Shown: positions 22,201 to 34,000 of the stretch, piece by piece | Layout: each line of letters starts with the position of its first letter | Position numbering within the stretch: the stretch's first letter is position 1 | Origin: Zerene cesonia | Lineage: Eukaryota; Arthropoda; Insecta; Lepidoptera; Pieridae | Length of the DNA stretch: 64,000 nt | Assembly: GCF_012273895.1 (NCBI RefSeq) | Contig: NC_052125.1 | Location: forward strand, 4,030,001-4,094,000 | Reading direction: 5' to 3' | Program-made: the position numbers and the translations under genes | The notes under the pieces: generated by a model | The model's input: only the letters and a program-made list of their open reading frames with translations | The model's database searches: none | Told to the model about the DNA's origin: nothing

Positions 22201-25200
22201 AAAATTTCTCATGTATTAAACATTTCAATGCTATAAAACTATAAATTAAACCGTAATCCTCTTCTATATTCACTTTTTTATAATTCTTTAACTATCCGCT
22301 CGCCCCGGTTTCGTCCGTGATACATATATCATATCACAATTGTAAGAATTACTTACTAATGAAAGATATTTATAATCTCGTCATATAGTTCTTGAGATTA
22401 GCTCGCGAATTCGCGGTCTTTTATAAAAAAACTAGCTGTTCGTTCGGCTTTGCTCGGGGTACATATATAGCCTATGTCACTCAGTGAAGTTGCAGCTTTC
22501 TAATGATGAAAGAATTTTTAAAATCGGTCCAGCAGTTATTGAGTTTATCCATTAAAAACAAACAAGTTATTCCTCTTCATAATATTAGTGTAGATTTTAA
22601 CATAACTACACGAATCCCTAGCTCGTAATAACCATTATAAGCACAAAAAAATGTTTTTTCGGATGTTTTCGAATATTTTGACTGGCTATTAACAACGTGG
22701 CGAATTTATTTGAACTCACCGAGCGTAACACACTATGCCCATACATTTACTCTTGTTTTTTAAGTAACAAATCGATCACTAGCTCAGTAATACAGTAATA
22801 CACAAAAAGGTATTTTCTTTAATGGCAATTTACATTTTTTAAGATTTTTTTGTTGTATTTTTTCACTTTTATTTCCTCATTTTTAGATTTTGCATTTTTT
22901 TTATTTTTTTTTTTTGTATTCTTTCCCTTTTTTTCTCATTTTTCTCCTTTCTTTCACCTACTTGTAAATGTGGCCTGCATCACGTTGAGCAGCGAGGCCC
23001 GCAGCAGGCCCTGCCGCTGCTGGCGCGTGAACGCCGCGCCCACCGTGGCGAGCTTGCGCGACGTCACCGAGCTCTGCAGCGCCGCCGCGCGGAACGTGGC
23101 GAAAGCTTGCCTGTGGGGGGGGGGATGTTTTTGTGTGTATATTTTTATATTATAGGGGGGGGAGATTGATTCAAAATGCGAGTGTTTTTGTGTGTATGTT
23201 GTGATATTAGATGAAAACACACGCACACATCTTAACACAATCTAAACACATATATAACTTACGAGGTGACTGACTGATATAATGATCTATCAGCGCACAG
23301 CCCAAATCAATGGACGGATCGGGCTGAAATTTGGCATGCAGATAGATGTTATGACGTAGACATCCGTTAAGAAGGGATTTCGATAAATTCTACCCCCAAG
23401 GGAGATAAAATAGGGGCAGGAAGTTTGAACCATGATAATTTATTAAGACGGCGCGTGCAATGCTGTGAGCTGCGGGCAACAGCTGGATAAACATACACTC
23501 TGAATAAAAACAAAGATTCGCTAGGACATCCATTAAAAATCCAATATTGTAAAGAGTGTGAAGTAAATGCAAGCCCATGAGGCATTTTCTATCCATCCGC
23601 GTTGGCACAGAATTGAATAGACTACCCAACAGTATAATAATGGCATCCACATTTGAATAGTTTTAAAAATATATTGTATACTAGCTGCACGCCCCGGCTC
23701 CGCCCGGGTTGTCATTTATCGTAACTAAAATTATTTAAACTATCCTATCTCTAAAGTTGGATCGAACTGCACATGGTGTGCGAATTTTATTATAATCGGT
23801 TAAGTAGTTTAGGAGTCCATTGAGGACAAACATTGTGACACGAGATTTATCCTACTACTATTATAAAGGCGAAAGTTTGTAAGTATGGATGTATGGATGT
23901 TTGTTACTCTTTCACGCAAAAACTACTGAACCGATTGCAATGAAATTTGGTAAGCAGATAGCTGGACAACTGGAATAACATATAGGCTTTTTATCCCGAT
24001 ATTCCTACGGGGTAATAGCAGTGGTGGCTCTGTGGTGAGAACCTCGGACTTCAAAATCGATAAGTCGGGGTTCGAGACCGGGCGAGCGTGCAGGAAATAA
24101 ATTGATTTTTCAATTTATCTGCGCATGTAGATAACATCACCACTGCTTAAAACGGTGAAGGAAAACATCGTGAGGAAACCGGCATGTCCGAGAATCAAAA
24201 GTTCGACGGCATGTGACATCTGCCAACCCGCACTTGGCCAGCGTGGTGGATTATGGCCTGAACCCTCATAGGAGGCCTGTGTCCCAGCAGTGGGAACATA
24301 TAAGGGCTGATGATGATGATTCCTACGGGATACGGACTTACGCGGGTGAAACCGCGGGACGCAGCTAGTATATATTAAGATTTTCTTCAAATTGTAAAAT
24401 ACAGTATACACAGGGATTAGCTTTTACACAACATAATAACGATATAAACTTGCATCCTCTAAACTACTGAATCTATTTTGATGAAGTGCCATGCATGTAG
24501 TTCTAGTCTTGTTGACCACAGCAAGTCAATGTCGATATTTTATTCCCGGAAAAATCAGTCTGCAAACACTACTCACTGTAACCTGGTCTCGTCTGGACAC
24601 AGTTCTGTGACAGTTGTCTCAAACTGTCTCAGTTTTCTGTTAAACTGTATGCCGTCTTCGCCTGGCGTGAATTGTTCCAGCTGAAATTTTAATTACAAAA
24701 ACATTAATTATGCTTTTATTAGCTTCACTTGTATGTATGTATGTATGTATGTTTGTATGAACCCAACTGCTGTAGACTCGATTTTGATCCACTTTAAACG
24801 GACATATTTAATTCAAACTTTGTACACTTATCAAGAATCGGTGACAATACAATAATTTCATGAGTGTCTTTTAGCCTTACAATTGGGTGAATCACATGTC
24901 CACCTCTCGTCACCTCTGGAGAAAAAGCCATCTACCAACTCACCAAGGTCAACAACGGGGTGAACTGTTCGTCCACCGTCAACATGCCGTGCAGACTATC
25001 ATCGTCGCCCGTCTCCTCTTGCGCCGCCTCCTCTTTCGCATCGCCGTCCAACTTCGCCTCTGAAATAATTGCGAGCGAAGGTTTAGCTGCAAGACAAGCG
25101 TTATTATTTGCGTCGCGTGATACGTTCGTGCGCTGTATGTGCGAGTGAATGTGTGAACGATAGCATATTCTACAAGTTTCTAGAATGTTCTGGAAGGTTC

Positions 25201-26345
25201 CGGGGCGATATGGAAGGTTCTGGGCGATATGAAAGTTCAGAACTGATGGTATATGTACAGATGTGATGGGCCGAGATTTAAAAGGCGACTTATTCGTATT
25301 TCTTTTTTTACCTGTATGCGATAAGAGCAAATATATCCACTGTGAATTGTTGTAGATATATATAAATGAGCGCAACATTTCCGATTGTGCGCTCATTTCG
25401 AATGATCTGGTATCGCTCGCGTCCAGACGCAGCGATGTAAAAATCAACTTTAACCAATTTGCGTATGGTTGAATTTGAAAAACTATGCGAATATAGCATA
25501 ACTACGTAGATATAATTGGCGAGTGTTTAGCGACACATTCAAGCGTTATTTTTTAAGGGACTGTGGATCTTGGGTTCATTTTTATTACAGGCAACCTGCA
25601 CTACAGTTAAAATATCGTAAAGAACTTTTAACTACGACCCATATAAAGTTAATACTAAAACACGTTATGTCTTCGACGTGTGACGAGCCTCCCGAGGGGC
25701 TGGGTATCCGTCCTTGGAAACATAGTAAGTCCCGTGTCCCCTAGTGGGGTATGGGGCAGATGATGTACATCCGTTTCACTGATCGATTTTCTTTAGGGAC
25801 AAGTAGGTGATCAGCCTTCTGTGTCCTGCCAGACCGAGACATTTTTTTTTTGTGCGTCCCCACCGGGAATCGAACCCAGGACCCCTCGGTTCTACGCTCA
25901 CGCATTAACCACTGTACCAAGGAGGCGGTCACGGTCCTTGGAAACATTGAAACACATATATTATACCAAAGAATGATATCAAGGGAATAAATCGCGTTTT
26001 AAACTTTTAGTACTCACATTGTTTTTCTCATTTTCTTTTATCTATACTAATATCATAAAGCTGAAGAGTTTGTTTGTTTGAAAGCGCTAATCTCAGGAAC
26101 TGCTGGTCCGTTTTGAAAAATTCTTTCAGTTCAAGACGGCCCGTTTATTGCGGAAGGCTTTAGGCTACATATGTACACGCTAGTGTATAAAGTGTTAGAA
26201 TAATTAGATATTTATTACCTGTGGATCTCGGACTGAGCTCTGTCAGTGTTCGCACCGCGTTCACATCGTCATTGTCCAGGTCGCCGGGCCGCGGTTCGCG
26301 GATGTGATGGCGCCCCGTGTACCCTCTGCCGCGGCCGCTCGACAT
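17885..26345 (-). CDS. MIF4G-like protein with RG-rich start and charged tail, eight exons
   Basis: Coding exons on the minus strand, in order: 26345-26219, 25059-24944, 24680-24577, 23110-22962, 21698-21624, 20702-20587, 19199-18837 and 18361-17885. All junctions keep the frame, giving about 508 aa. It begins MSSGRGRGYTGRHH, an RG-rich RNA-binding style start, followed by an acidic linker (about 43-80). The middle (about 70-340) is made of amphipathic helices, including QAFATFRAAALQSS, LYLINAANLMGDYF and LMQNGRELLSILSQEL; this resembles the all-helical MIF4G fold of eIF4G, PAIP1 and CTIF relatives. The last 160 residues are polar and charged (K, D, S, R, Y). The MIF4G assignment rests on pattern only. 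If right, the protein acts in mRNA translation or decay in the cytoplasm. Other helical-repeat families remain possible. Confidence 0.8.
18837..19199 (-). CDS. MIF4G-like gene, exon 7
   Basis: 121 codons in phase 0 starting LMQNGRELLSILSQELDELS. It includes a hydrophobic helix SIIWLLLSADLCLN and ends GAGAGLLRQ. Donor GTCGGT, acceptor TTCCTTACAG. Confidence 0.84.
19220..19414 (-). mobile_element. 5'-truncated LINE with reverse-transcriptase C-terminus
   Basis: Read on the minus strand it encodes GRPATRWSDDIRRVAGHNWQ and then RATDRAQWRALGEAYIQRW before a (TGA)n tail. This is a familiar C-terminal end of insect non-LTR polyproteins. A perfect 11-bp target duplication, ATTATAAGCAT, flanks it (19209-19219 and 19415-19425). 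It is a dead 3' fragment in intron 6. Confidence 0.9.
19554..19737. repeat. Minisatellite, four 46-bp units
   Basis: Four units start at 19554, 19600, 19646 and 19692, each TCAACTATATAATAATGTTA plus GTGTATTTTTCCCTTATTTA and AAATTG. They are nearly identical, with a single T-to-G change in unit 3. Confidence 0.95.
19756..19959 (+). mobile_element. Helitron-like element, family F
   Basis: Starts TCACACTAATATTATAAATG and ends GGGACGAACATCTAG. The interior has CTACTGAACGGATTTTCATG. Confidence 0.7.
19990..20290 (+). repeat. Interspersed repeat family K with TA microsatellite
   Basis: GGAATCTCGGAATCGGCTCC and AGCTAGGAATCTTTTTTAG flank a (TA)n tract at 20126. Inverted copy at 59753-60050, partial copy at 45919-46050. 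Confidence 0.75.
20587..20702 (-). CDS. MIF4G-like gene, exon 6
   Basis: Two bases finish a split Glu codon, then 38 codons: ARLCNGKKVHILAGPLVHYM and onward. Donor GTGATA, acceptor TTCATTACAG. Confidence 0.84.
20776..20952 (-). mobile_element. Helitron family C copy
   Basis: Minus-strand start TCTATACTAATATTATAAAG; end GGCGAAGCCGGGGCGAACTG then CTAG. Complete, about 177 bp. Confidence 0.8.
21624..21698 (-). CDS. MIF4G-like gene, exon 5
   Basis: Short exon reading LEVLERSNPLYLINAANLMG then DYFA, split codons on both sides. Donor GTATGT, acceptor GATTTCAG. Confidence 0.82.
21869..22059 (+). mobile_element. Helitron family A copy
   Basis: TCCTACTAATATTATAAATG start, hairpin and CTAA end. A short internal loss removes the usual AACCGATTGC. 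Confidence 0.82.
22106..22250 (+). repeat. tRNA-like element, copy 2
   Basis: GGGCGAGAGGCTAGGCGTTA with GGGTTCGAATCCCGCCTCG gives an intact T arm. The tail AAAATTTCTCATGTATTAAA then CATTTCAATGCTATAAAACT is the inverse of the leading flank of the copies at 16707 and 61271. Confidence 0.65.
22432..22594 (-). mobile_element. Helitron family C copy
   Basis: Begins CTAGCTGTTCGTTCGGC and ends CATAATATTAGTGTAGA. Interior (CACTCAGTGAAGTTGCAGC) matches the copy at 20776. Confidence 0.75.
22962..23110 (-). CDS. MIF4G-like gene, exon 4
   Basis: GC-rich exon reading QAFATFRAAALQSSVTSRKL, then ATVGAAFTRQQRQGLLRASL and LNVMQATFT. Acceptor is a run of C before ACAG; donor GTAGGT. Confidence 0.84.
23850..24368 (+). 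mobile_element. Helitron family A copy carrying a SINE
   Basis: Family A sequence from TCCTACTACTATTATAAAGG to the hairpin and CTAG, interrupted at 24012-24318 by a SINE. Both halves together make one complete Helitron. Confidence 0.88.
24012..24318 (+). mobile_element. tRNA-derived SINE inserted in a Helitron
   Basis: tRNA-like head (GTGGCTCTGTGGTGAGAACC as A box, GGGTTCGAGACC as B box), body with GGAAAACATCGTGAGGAAAC and a (TGA)n tail. Perfect 11-bp target duplication ATTCCTACGGG at 24001-24011 and 24319-24329. Confidence 0.92.
24577..24680 (-). CDS. MIF4G-like gene, exon 3
   Basis: Reads LEQFTPGEDGIQFNRKLRQF then ETTVTELCPDETRL. The GTGAGT donor was chosen; a weaker GTTACA donor six bases earlier is also in frame and would drop two residues. 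Confidence 0.78.
24944..25059 (-). CDS. MIF4G-like gene, exon 2
   Basis: 38 codons of acidic linker, AKLDGDAKEEAAQEETGDDD, then SLHGMLTVDEQFTPLLTL. Donor GTGAGT, acceptor TTATTTCAG. Confidence 0.82.
25724..25933 (-). mobile_element. tRNA-derived SINE, second family, perfect target duplication
   Basis: Minus-strand head has GGTACAGTGGTTAATGCG (A box) and GGGTTCGATTCCCGG (B box). A 14-bp duplication, GTCCTTGGAAACAT, flanks it at 25710-25723 and 25934-25947. Confidence 0.9.
26041..26183 (+). mobile_element. Helitron family C copy lacking its 3' hairpin
   Basis: Starts TCTATACTAATATCATAAAG and reaches GCTACATATGTACACGCTAG. The GC hairpin before CTAG is missing. Confidence 0.65.
26219..26345 (-). 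CDS. MIF4G-like gene, first coding exon
   Basis: Start ATG at 26345-26343, five bases after an acceptor (GACGTTCCAG), so the 5' UTR is spliced. It reads MSSGRGRGYTGRHHIREPRP. Donor GTAATA. The frame is open further upstream through Asp-rich intron sequence, but the acceptor argues for this start. Confidence 0.78.
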
Positions 26346-26447
26346 TGTACCTGGAACGTCGGAGAAATCATCATCATCATCACCATTGTTATAATCTTCA
26401 TCATTTGTCATAATCATTATCGTCATAGAAGATGGGTCTTATATCTA

Positions 26448-26676
26448 TCTAAATATATAAAAAAAGAATGTGGTGTTACTTATACTATTTATAAATCAAG
26501 AACGGATGAACCGATTTGGCTGAAAATTTGAGCAGAGCCAGCTTTAGCTTAGAACCAGGAGACGGATATAGGAAAGTTTTTACCCCGGAAATCCCACGGG
26601 AAAGGTGTCGACGCGACTATCCGACGAAAACTAGCTTTCTTGCGGCTACGCGGGCAGTGCCGCGGGCGAAAGCTAG
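26448..26676 (+). mobile_element. Helitron-like element with AACGGATGAACCGATTTGGC core
   Basis: Starts TCTAAATATATAAAAA and ends CCGCGGGCGAAAGCTAG. It shares only the short central motif with family A. Confidence 0.65.
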
Positions 26677-26936
26677 TTATTCATAAAAATAAATCGGAGC
26701 GTATCTATGGAAGGTTTTATCATTACACAAAGTGTTGTATGACGGCTTATTTGTCGTTTGACAAATTGATAATTTATAAACGTTCTTTAACTTAAATGTC
26801 ACTATAGTTTCGTTATTAATCAAATTGTTACCAATAAATGAAGTCAGCAACTGATGCATCAATTTAAAATATTCTTACACCATCAGCATACGCATCACGG
26901 GCGGAACCGGGGCGAACAGCTAGTCCTACTATCCTA

Positions 26937-27121
26937 TCCTACTAATCCTACTTCCTACTATGTGTATGTTTGTTGCTCTTTCAGGCAAAAACTACTGAAC
27001 CGATTGCAATGATATTTGGTACGTAGACAGCTGGACAACTGGAATGACATATAGGCAACTTTTATACCTATATTCCAACGGGATACGGACATACGCGGGT
27101 GAATCCGCGGGGCGCAGCTAG
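26937..27121 (+). mobile_element. Helitron family A copy
   Basis: 5' end TCCTACTAATCC is rearranged; 3' half complete to GGGGCGCAGCTAG. Confidence 0.8.
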
Positions 27122-27607
27122 TATGTAATAAGTGTGACCATAGACATTTTCGAAAGTTAGCTATTAAAATATATAAATGTACATCTTTTTCTTTGTACCA
27201 CATTTGTGGGTACGATGATTTAAAAAGTGGGTTTTCCTCGTGCATCATCAATGCAATAATCTCATCCATTATTCATAGAACTTGTTTATAAAGGTCAAAT
27301 TTAAAGTAGAGAGATTAACAGTTTAATGAAACAGGCAAAATATAAATTCATACAAACAGATAATATTTTGCTTTCTTTTAATAAAATACTTCTTTTAAAC
27401 AAAAATATGTATGTAATATTTAGATATATAAATAAACACAAGTTTTCGAAGTCATGCTTTGTGTCGTCAAAAAATTTAAAAAAAAACGTAAAAACCTCAT
27501 GTTATTAATGGACGCCGCATTACCAAACATGAAAATAATATGTATGTTACAAAATTTTAAGTTGATATATGCATTACCTTATATAGTAATGACTAAATTC
27601 ATATTTA

Positions 27608-27796
27608 TCCTACTAATATTATAAATGCGAAAGTTTGTTAGGATGTTTGTGCGTTTGTTGCTCTTTCATGCAAAAACTACTGAACCGATTGCAATTAAAT
27701 ATAGAACGTAGACAGCTGGACAACTGGAATAACATATAGGCCACTTTTTATCCCGATATTCATACGGGATACCGACTTACGCGGCTGAAACCGCAT
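27608..27796 (+). mobile_element. Helitron family A copy, 3' end lost
   Basis: Complete 5' end (TCCTACTAATATTATAAATG) and interior; it stops at GCTGAAACCGC inside the hairpin. Confidence 0.78.
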
Positions 27797-27799
27797 TTC

Positions 27800-29933
27800 A
27801 AATCTATTGAAAAACACAATTAATGTATTTTAGTGCATCTGGGATGCTCATGAATGCTCATACTAATGATTTCTGGGCAAATATACACATAAACAGCTTC
27901 TAAGTTTAATAGAGGATGTTAGAGTCGGAACAGTCTTATGTGTTTGCTGAGATATATGTTTTCCTTATGACATCCTATACTAGTCTATTGAAAGCATCAA
28001 CGCATGAGGTAGAATAAACTAGATACGTATATTATACTAACATACCCGGCCACGCGCTGCTGTTGCTGAGTAATAATTAAAAATATTTAGATTATAAATT
28101 AAGGGATAATTAATCGAAATAGAAACTATCCTATAACATAAGTTGGACCAAATTACACATAAAATGCCAAATTTTATCAAAATCGGTTGAGTTGGTGAAG
28201 AGTTCATTGGGAACCTACATCATGAAACTGGATTTTTTACATATTAAGATGTCATAAACTAATGTTAATGGATCTACATTATCCGATTCTTATAAATCAA
28301 TGACATATCTTTTTTGATAGTAGTGGATGATGTAAGCTTCAAATGACAATGGTAGAGAGTTACTATGCTTATTTAATGGCCTATACACCTAGATATAGCC
28401 GGATAATTATCATAATTTATGACGGAACCACTCTGCATATAAAGTTAATCAAAGGTTTTAGATTTAATCAAGCAGCAATATCAACCTTGCTGTTAAAGTA
28501 TTAAAGGTTGCCTGGTAAAGATGGCTTTTAGCCATGGAGCTACCCTTTGTACACTTTCAAATTGCTTGTTAATCCGTTTTGTATTTTTTTTAGCAGATGA
28601 GAATAAACATATATTATGTGATCTATATATTTGTGACATCAAATTGCTTTAAATATTCATGAACTTTATATGTTATCATTGTTATTCCAAACCATTTATA
28701 TACTTAAACACACAAAAAAAATATATACCCTGAGCAATTGTCCAGCTTGTGGGACTGTGGTATTGCACTCTAATAATATCACAATACTTTTGTAGTTGCT
28801 GATTCAGAATGTCCTAATAAGGATTGCCTTGTCAGAAAAAGCATGGCTATTGACCCATGAATCTTTTTTGATGATAAAGCATATGATTCATCCAAGATAC
28901 TGGAACTTTATATTTAAAGAAATGTGGTTCAATTGGGTCCACAATCTCTTCATTTTATAATACAGTACCAATCGATAATTTATTGATTAAGAGTTAAAAA
29001 TTGTTTTAAATTAACAATCACATGTAAATTTTACAAACTTATAATAAGAAATAACTTTATTTCTTTAATTTAATTTTTTGATGTGATTACTGTGTGAAAC
29101 CTTTTCTTTGTCAACAATCTATTATTATAATAAAAGGATTTTTAAATGTAAAACAAAATATATTGTGTTGCATGTTGCTCTTTGTTTTTGTGCCTTCTTT
29201 CTCTCATTATTTTTATAAATATTATTGCCAGAGATTGTTTGTTTTACTGATAAATATGCTGCGTATGGCACACACACTTTTTTTTTTTCATTATAATTTT
29301 GATAAAATTACTCATTTTCATTATTTAAAACATCAATTCACACTTGTTGTCTTTCTGTATATTCATTCATAATAAAAATTTGTATAAAAAATATTAATGC
29401 ATATATAATTAAAATAATACATGTACTTTTTCACATATAAATATTTTTTTGTTATTCAAATGACAAAAATTATTTCCATGCACCCATGACTGCAAAAACA
29501 TTTCCATTCAACAAATTTATTCAATAAACATACCTGTTATCACTCCGCGCTGTGCAATCAGTATTTTATTTACTTTGTTATATTATTTGAGATAATAAAC
29601 CGATCATTTGCTTTTATAAAATACGATCACAAAATATAGAATGACAACCTAAAACGTCAGTGACCTATACAAAGAACAAATTTGAAAAATAATATTTTTT
29701 TCACTTTCTAAATGCGTCTGGAAGGATTCTATAGTTTGCTTCATATATTATTTATGATATTCCTGAAAGATTAACAAATTTACTATTTGTTGAAGATTGA
29801 CCGCCGGTAAACTCGAGATGACGACTGTAAAATTATGGTGTATTCCAAACGCTGCGATGGATCTTCTTATGTTTTATAACTTATTGTTTTTATTTTATTT
29901 AACACGCAAGTAGGAGAACAATATAATGAAAGC
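27800..29933. other. AT-rich intron of the MIF4G-like gene
   Basis: No coding exon seen. A possible minus-strand donor (AACAG then GTATGTT) near 29535 could mark an alternative 5' UTR exon. A diverged Helitron-like piece (TCCTATAACATAAGTTGGAC) lies at 28128. Confidence 0.45.
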
Positions 29934-29939
29934 ACTCAC

Positions 29940-30050
29940 CAAGTTTTTAATTTAAAAACACTTATGTTATTTACTTCCTACTAGTTTCGCGTAGCGGTTG
30001 TCAAGCATTTCACTTCCATATTAGCAACGTTAGTGTTGTACGGTGTACCG
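29940..30050 (-). promoter_or_regulatory. Probable 5' UTR exon of the MIF4G-like gene
   Basis: Minus-strand donor AACTTG then GTGAGT at 29939-29934 is strong and lies upstream of the spliced acceptor at 26351. The transcription start is not resolved; the end at 30050 is a guess. Confidence 0.45.
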
Positions 30051-30817
30051 GTGATTTAATCTTTTATCGCACTTTGTAAAAAAGTAAATAAATCTGTGAA
30101 TATAATTTTCAATGACCGAGTAAGATTTTCATGACGCATTGCTCTTTAATTAAACTATATTTCAAAGTAAGACACCCAATTAGTATCTGTTTTTATTTCA
30201 AATAGCTTTATACATATTGCAGATACACATAAAATACTACTTCGGTTGAAATGTTTTCTGCTTATAACTAAAATGACCCTACAAACAAACAGAATTAGAA
30301 ATTTGAATTTCGATATCATACTGATTGACAAAACCATAAACGGAAATTTATCGATTATCCATCCTTAACAAATCGAATTTGACATCTTCTGTTTGAACTT
30401 TGCGATACAGAATTCGTGCGGGGAATGAAGTGTGCGGGGAAGTGTTACCTGCGGATTGTGGATTATAGGCAGCCTTTGAATATTGCCCAATTTTAATTTA
30501 ATGTAATTCCTAAAAGCTTTTAGTTTCCCATTATTTATTTTAAATCATATTATTCTATTGGTTACAGTGAATACAATCCTCAACAGAATTGTGTTGTCGT
30601 TAATAATAGAATTATCGCAACTGCGAGTTGCGACTGATTCGGTATTTATTATTGATATTTTTTATTTAATTCATTTTGAATAAATCGTGAGCTTTCATCT
30701 ACTAAACGTGTTGAACATAACGTTTTCTACGCGTCTGAAGTCCAGATTTATTGCGCAAGTGATCGATTTATTAAAAACAGTGCGATCGATTGATAAATTG
30801 AAAAACTAGTAATCAAT
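30051..30817. promoter_or_regulatory. Divergent promoter region and AHCYL 5' UTR
   Basis: Separates the minus-strand 5' UTR exon from the AHCYL start codon. No TATA box near either gene and no repeats. Cytosine/guanine content rises close to 30720-30818. Confidence 0.5.
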
Positions 30818-31058
30818 ATGTCCGACGGTCACGGCGAGCCGAATACGCTGCGGAAAGATAGCGTTGCGACCGCCAACGTATCCAGTGATAGTCCTGTGAC
30901 CGATCCTGGTCAGGTCCGGGGCGGCAATACAGACGGAAACGCTGGAAAATTCGAAGGTCAGCGCGGGAAGTCTGGCGCGCTGAAAAAGTCGGCTCGCTAC
31001 AGAAGCCGGTCACTTTCCGCGTCGTCTGCGGATTCCTACAGCTCAACGTCATACACCG
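30818..31058 (+). CDS. AhcyL1: AHCYL exon 1 (Ser-rich extension)
   Basis: ATG in AATCAATATG, 80 codons plus one base. It ends SLSASSADSYSSTSYT; the DSYSS block is the phosphorylated region in IRBIT. Donor GTGAGT at 31059. Confidence 0.95.
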
Positions 31059-34000
31059 GTGAGTCGATATGTATACAATTTTTCAACAGGTGCACTACAC
31101 GGAAGATAACAGTGTTAATGTTTTCTAAACCATTTTTAGGGGTCCGCATGGAATATGGGATGTAATACAACAAACAAAACCCACTGCGACGGGAAAATAT
31201 ACTAAATAGACTGTGGTGGCTTATACTTTGCTGTATAAAAGCTATATTCTAAATATAAACAAACAACACTCTTTAAATTCCCCATGTCAGACCAATACAT
31301 TTGTTTTTTAGTTGTATTTAATAGCAAAATCATTGTCTATCATCACCATCATCCTAGTTCTACCTTTTTTACTTGTTTCAAACCTGAATTAATCCAGAAT
31401 TGGGTATAGGCCTACAGATGTTACTATCTTTGGCTATAGGACAATAATGTGCACCATGAGATGTCTGCCCTCTTGGATTGCCTGACATACATTGTTGGAC
31501 CCATTGTCTTCATTTCGGAAATTTCAATGCACATTGCTAGGGCTGAAGCCTAGCGCATGTGACTTACCCATGTCAATTTAATTAAGCAGACTTTAAATTT
31601 CAGTTATCTTTGTTCCCTAATCTACAAGCATACTATTAAATTTACTTGCAGTATCATGTTGAGAAGCAATAAAGCAGTATAAAAGAAATAGTTTAAATGT
31701 GTTGACAACAATAAAAGCAAATTTTTAACTTTAATCTTTTAATAGAAGCTTGCTCTTTTAAAATGAGCCTGCATCACACATAAATAAATTATTAAACTTA
31801 TATCAATTCAAATTTTAACATTGATAGGTTGGGCCGTTTCCTTTTCCTTACCTTTCCTGGTACATTCCTCCTTAGCTGTTATCAATAATTTCCTTTTCCC
31901 ATACCCTTAAAAGCAAGCAATGCTTTTGCAGAGCACTGCAAATTCTGCTAATGGTAAGCTATCACCATTGATGGACAATGGGGATAGCTTACCATTAGGC
32001 GATCCAACTTGGTAGTCCACTATGACATAAAAATAAGGTTTCCTTCAGTTGGTTTATACAGAGTTTTAACATAGATAGGTATAGAAGGCAGGCTTATTAT
32101 TTAGAAGTGATCCTTTCCAGGCAACCAACTGATTATTTTGTTACCCTAACCATATTTATAATTATTTACTTGTCAAACAATAAAAAAGAGGAAGTTAAGA
32201 ATCAACTGTATATTTTTATCTATTATTACTTCGGAATTTATGACTAGATTTTGATGATGTAAGCGATCATCATCGCCCATGAACATATATAGAGGTAATG
32301 CCTCTCCATATGCAATGCCCGCTTTTAAGGGGTAAGGGGTGGGGTATGGAAAGAATTGATGAGTGGAAAAAAGAAACGGACTGGGAAGGGTGAGAAAAGG
32401 GAAACAAGCCTCCGGCTCCCCCACACACAGAACGAAACACAGTAGCATGCTACTATTTTACGCCGGTCTTCGGAGCGGATGTGGCACTTCACCGGTGCGA
32501 GTAATTGGACCAATTCGTGCCGAAGCGTGCTCGAATCCCACATTTCAACATTCATTCAAGTCGGTTAACAGTTTCATGCATCGAAACTCATAAACGCCGC
32601 TGTTAAGTTATATTTAACTTCTCGATTATTGCGTAAATGGATCAGGTCCAGCTCTATTTATATATCGCAGCACTAGCAATGAGCCGCGGCTTTCGCTGCA
32701 CAACTACTATCTTTAATGTAGGTACAAGTGGTCTATATTATTCTGACTGCCGTGTGTTTCGCTTATTAAAATACAAAGCACTACATAGTATAAAACAAAG
32801 TCGTTTTCCGTCTGTGTGTCTGTATGCTTAGATCTTTAAAATTACTCAATAGATTTTGATGGGTTTTTTTGTTAATAGACAGAGTGATTCAAGAGGAAGG
32901 TTTTCATGTATAATAACATAGAAAAAAGGGAGGGGAAGAGATTTTACTCCGAATTTAACGCGTGAGAAGCCGCGGGCAATATCTAGTTTGTAACAAATTT
33001 AACTGGAATGTGGGTAGTATCGATAAAAAGTATCGTATATAATGGTAAATTGTAGTTGATATTCTTCTATAATCTATCTCTGTACCAAATTTTATCCACT
33101 TTCGACAAGCCGGTTTTGTATTAAATAATAATGAGCATCCAACCAAATGCAGATTTATCGTTTCGCGCTTTGTCCACCTAAGATTAGGATTAGATTTTTA
33201 AGAAAATTACAAATTTTTAATAAAATATCGGTCAAGTGGGAGTCGGACTAAGTTTTCTTATCATGTCATAGCGGGCAACTGTACTGGTAGTTCGCCTGAT
33301 GGTAAGCGATTACCACCGCCCATGAACAGGACAGAGATAGTGCCTCTGCGATTGCGCTATTCGTTTTTAAAGGGTAAGGGATAAGGAAAGGATTGATGAC
33401 TGGAAAGAAGGAATGGACAGGGAAGGGTTAGAAAAAGGAAACGCGTCTCCGGCTCTCCGTACGAAGCACAATAGCATACTATTATTTCACGTCAGTTTTC
33501 TGTGGGGGTGTAATACTTCCCTGGTGCGCGCTGGTCCCATTCGTGCTGAAGCGTGCTCGACTCCCACACGCAAGGGCAGTCGCGAGCTTTAAGCATGTGT
33601 GAATTAGATCAAAATGGACGTAAATTCTACTAATATTGTAAATGCGAAAGTAAGGATGTCTGGTGTTTGTTGCTTTTTCACCCAAAAACTACTGAACCGA
33701 TTGCAATGAAACTTGGTACGTAGATAGCTGGAGAACTGGAATAACATATAGGCAACTTTTTATCCCGATATTCCTACGGGATATGGACCTACGCGGGTGA
33801 AACCACGGGACGCAGCTAGTAATTATATAATTAATGTACTTTCATGTAAATATAGATAAATGCGTTGGTGTATTGCAGTCGAAATTAATGATTTTCTCAT
33901 TAAAACAGTTTCGTGTTAATATATTTCACTGCGCATTTCGTTTTCATTGAAGAGATGTTTATTTACGTAAAGTTATTGAATGTGATGGACATGTACATTG

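Noticed and set aside
22850..23155. A Phe-rich plus-strand frame
   Set aside because: Made of a poly-T intron tract and the antisense of exon 4 of the MIF4G-like gene.
32173..32593. Overlapping frames on both strands
   Set aside because: Fall inside the family G repeat, which has no coding conservation between copies.
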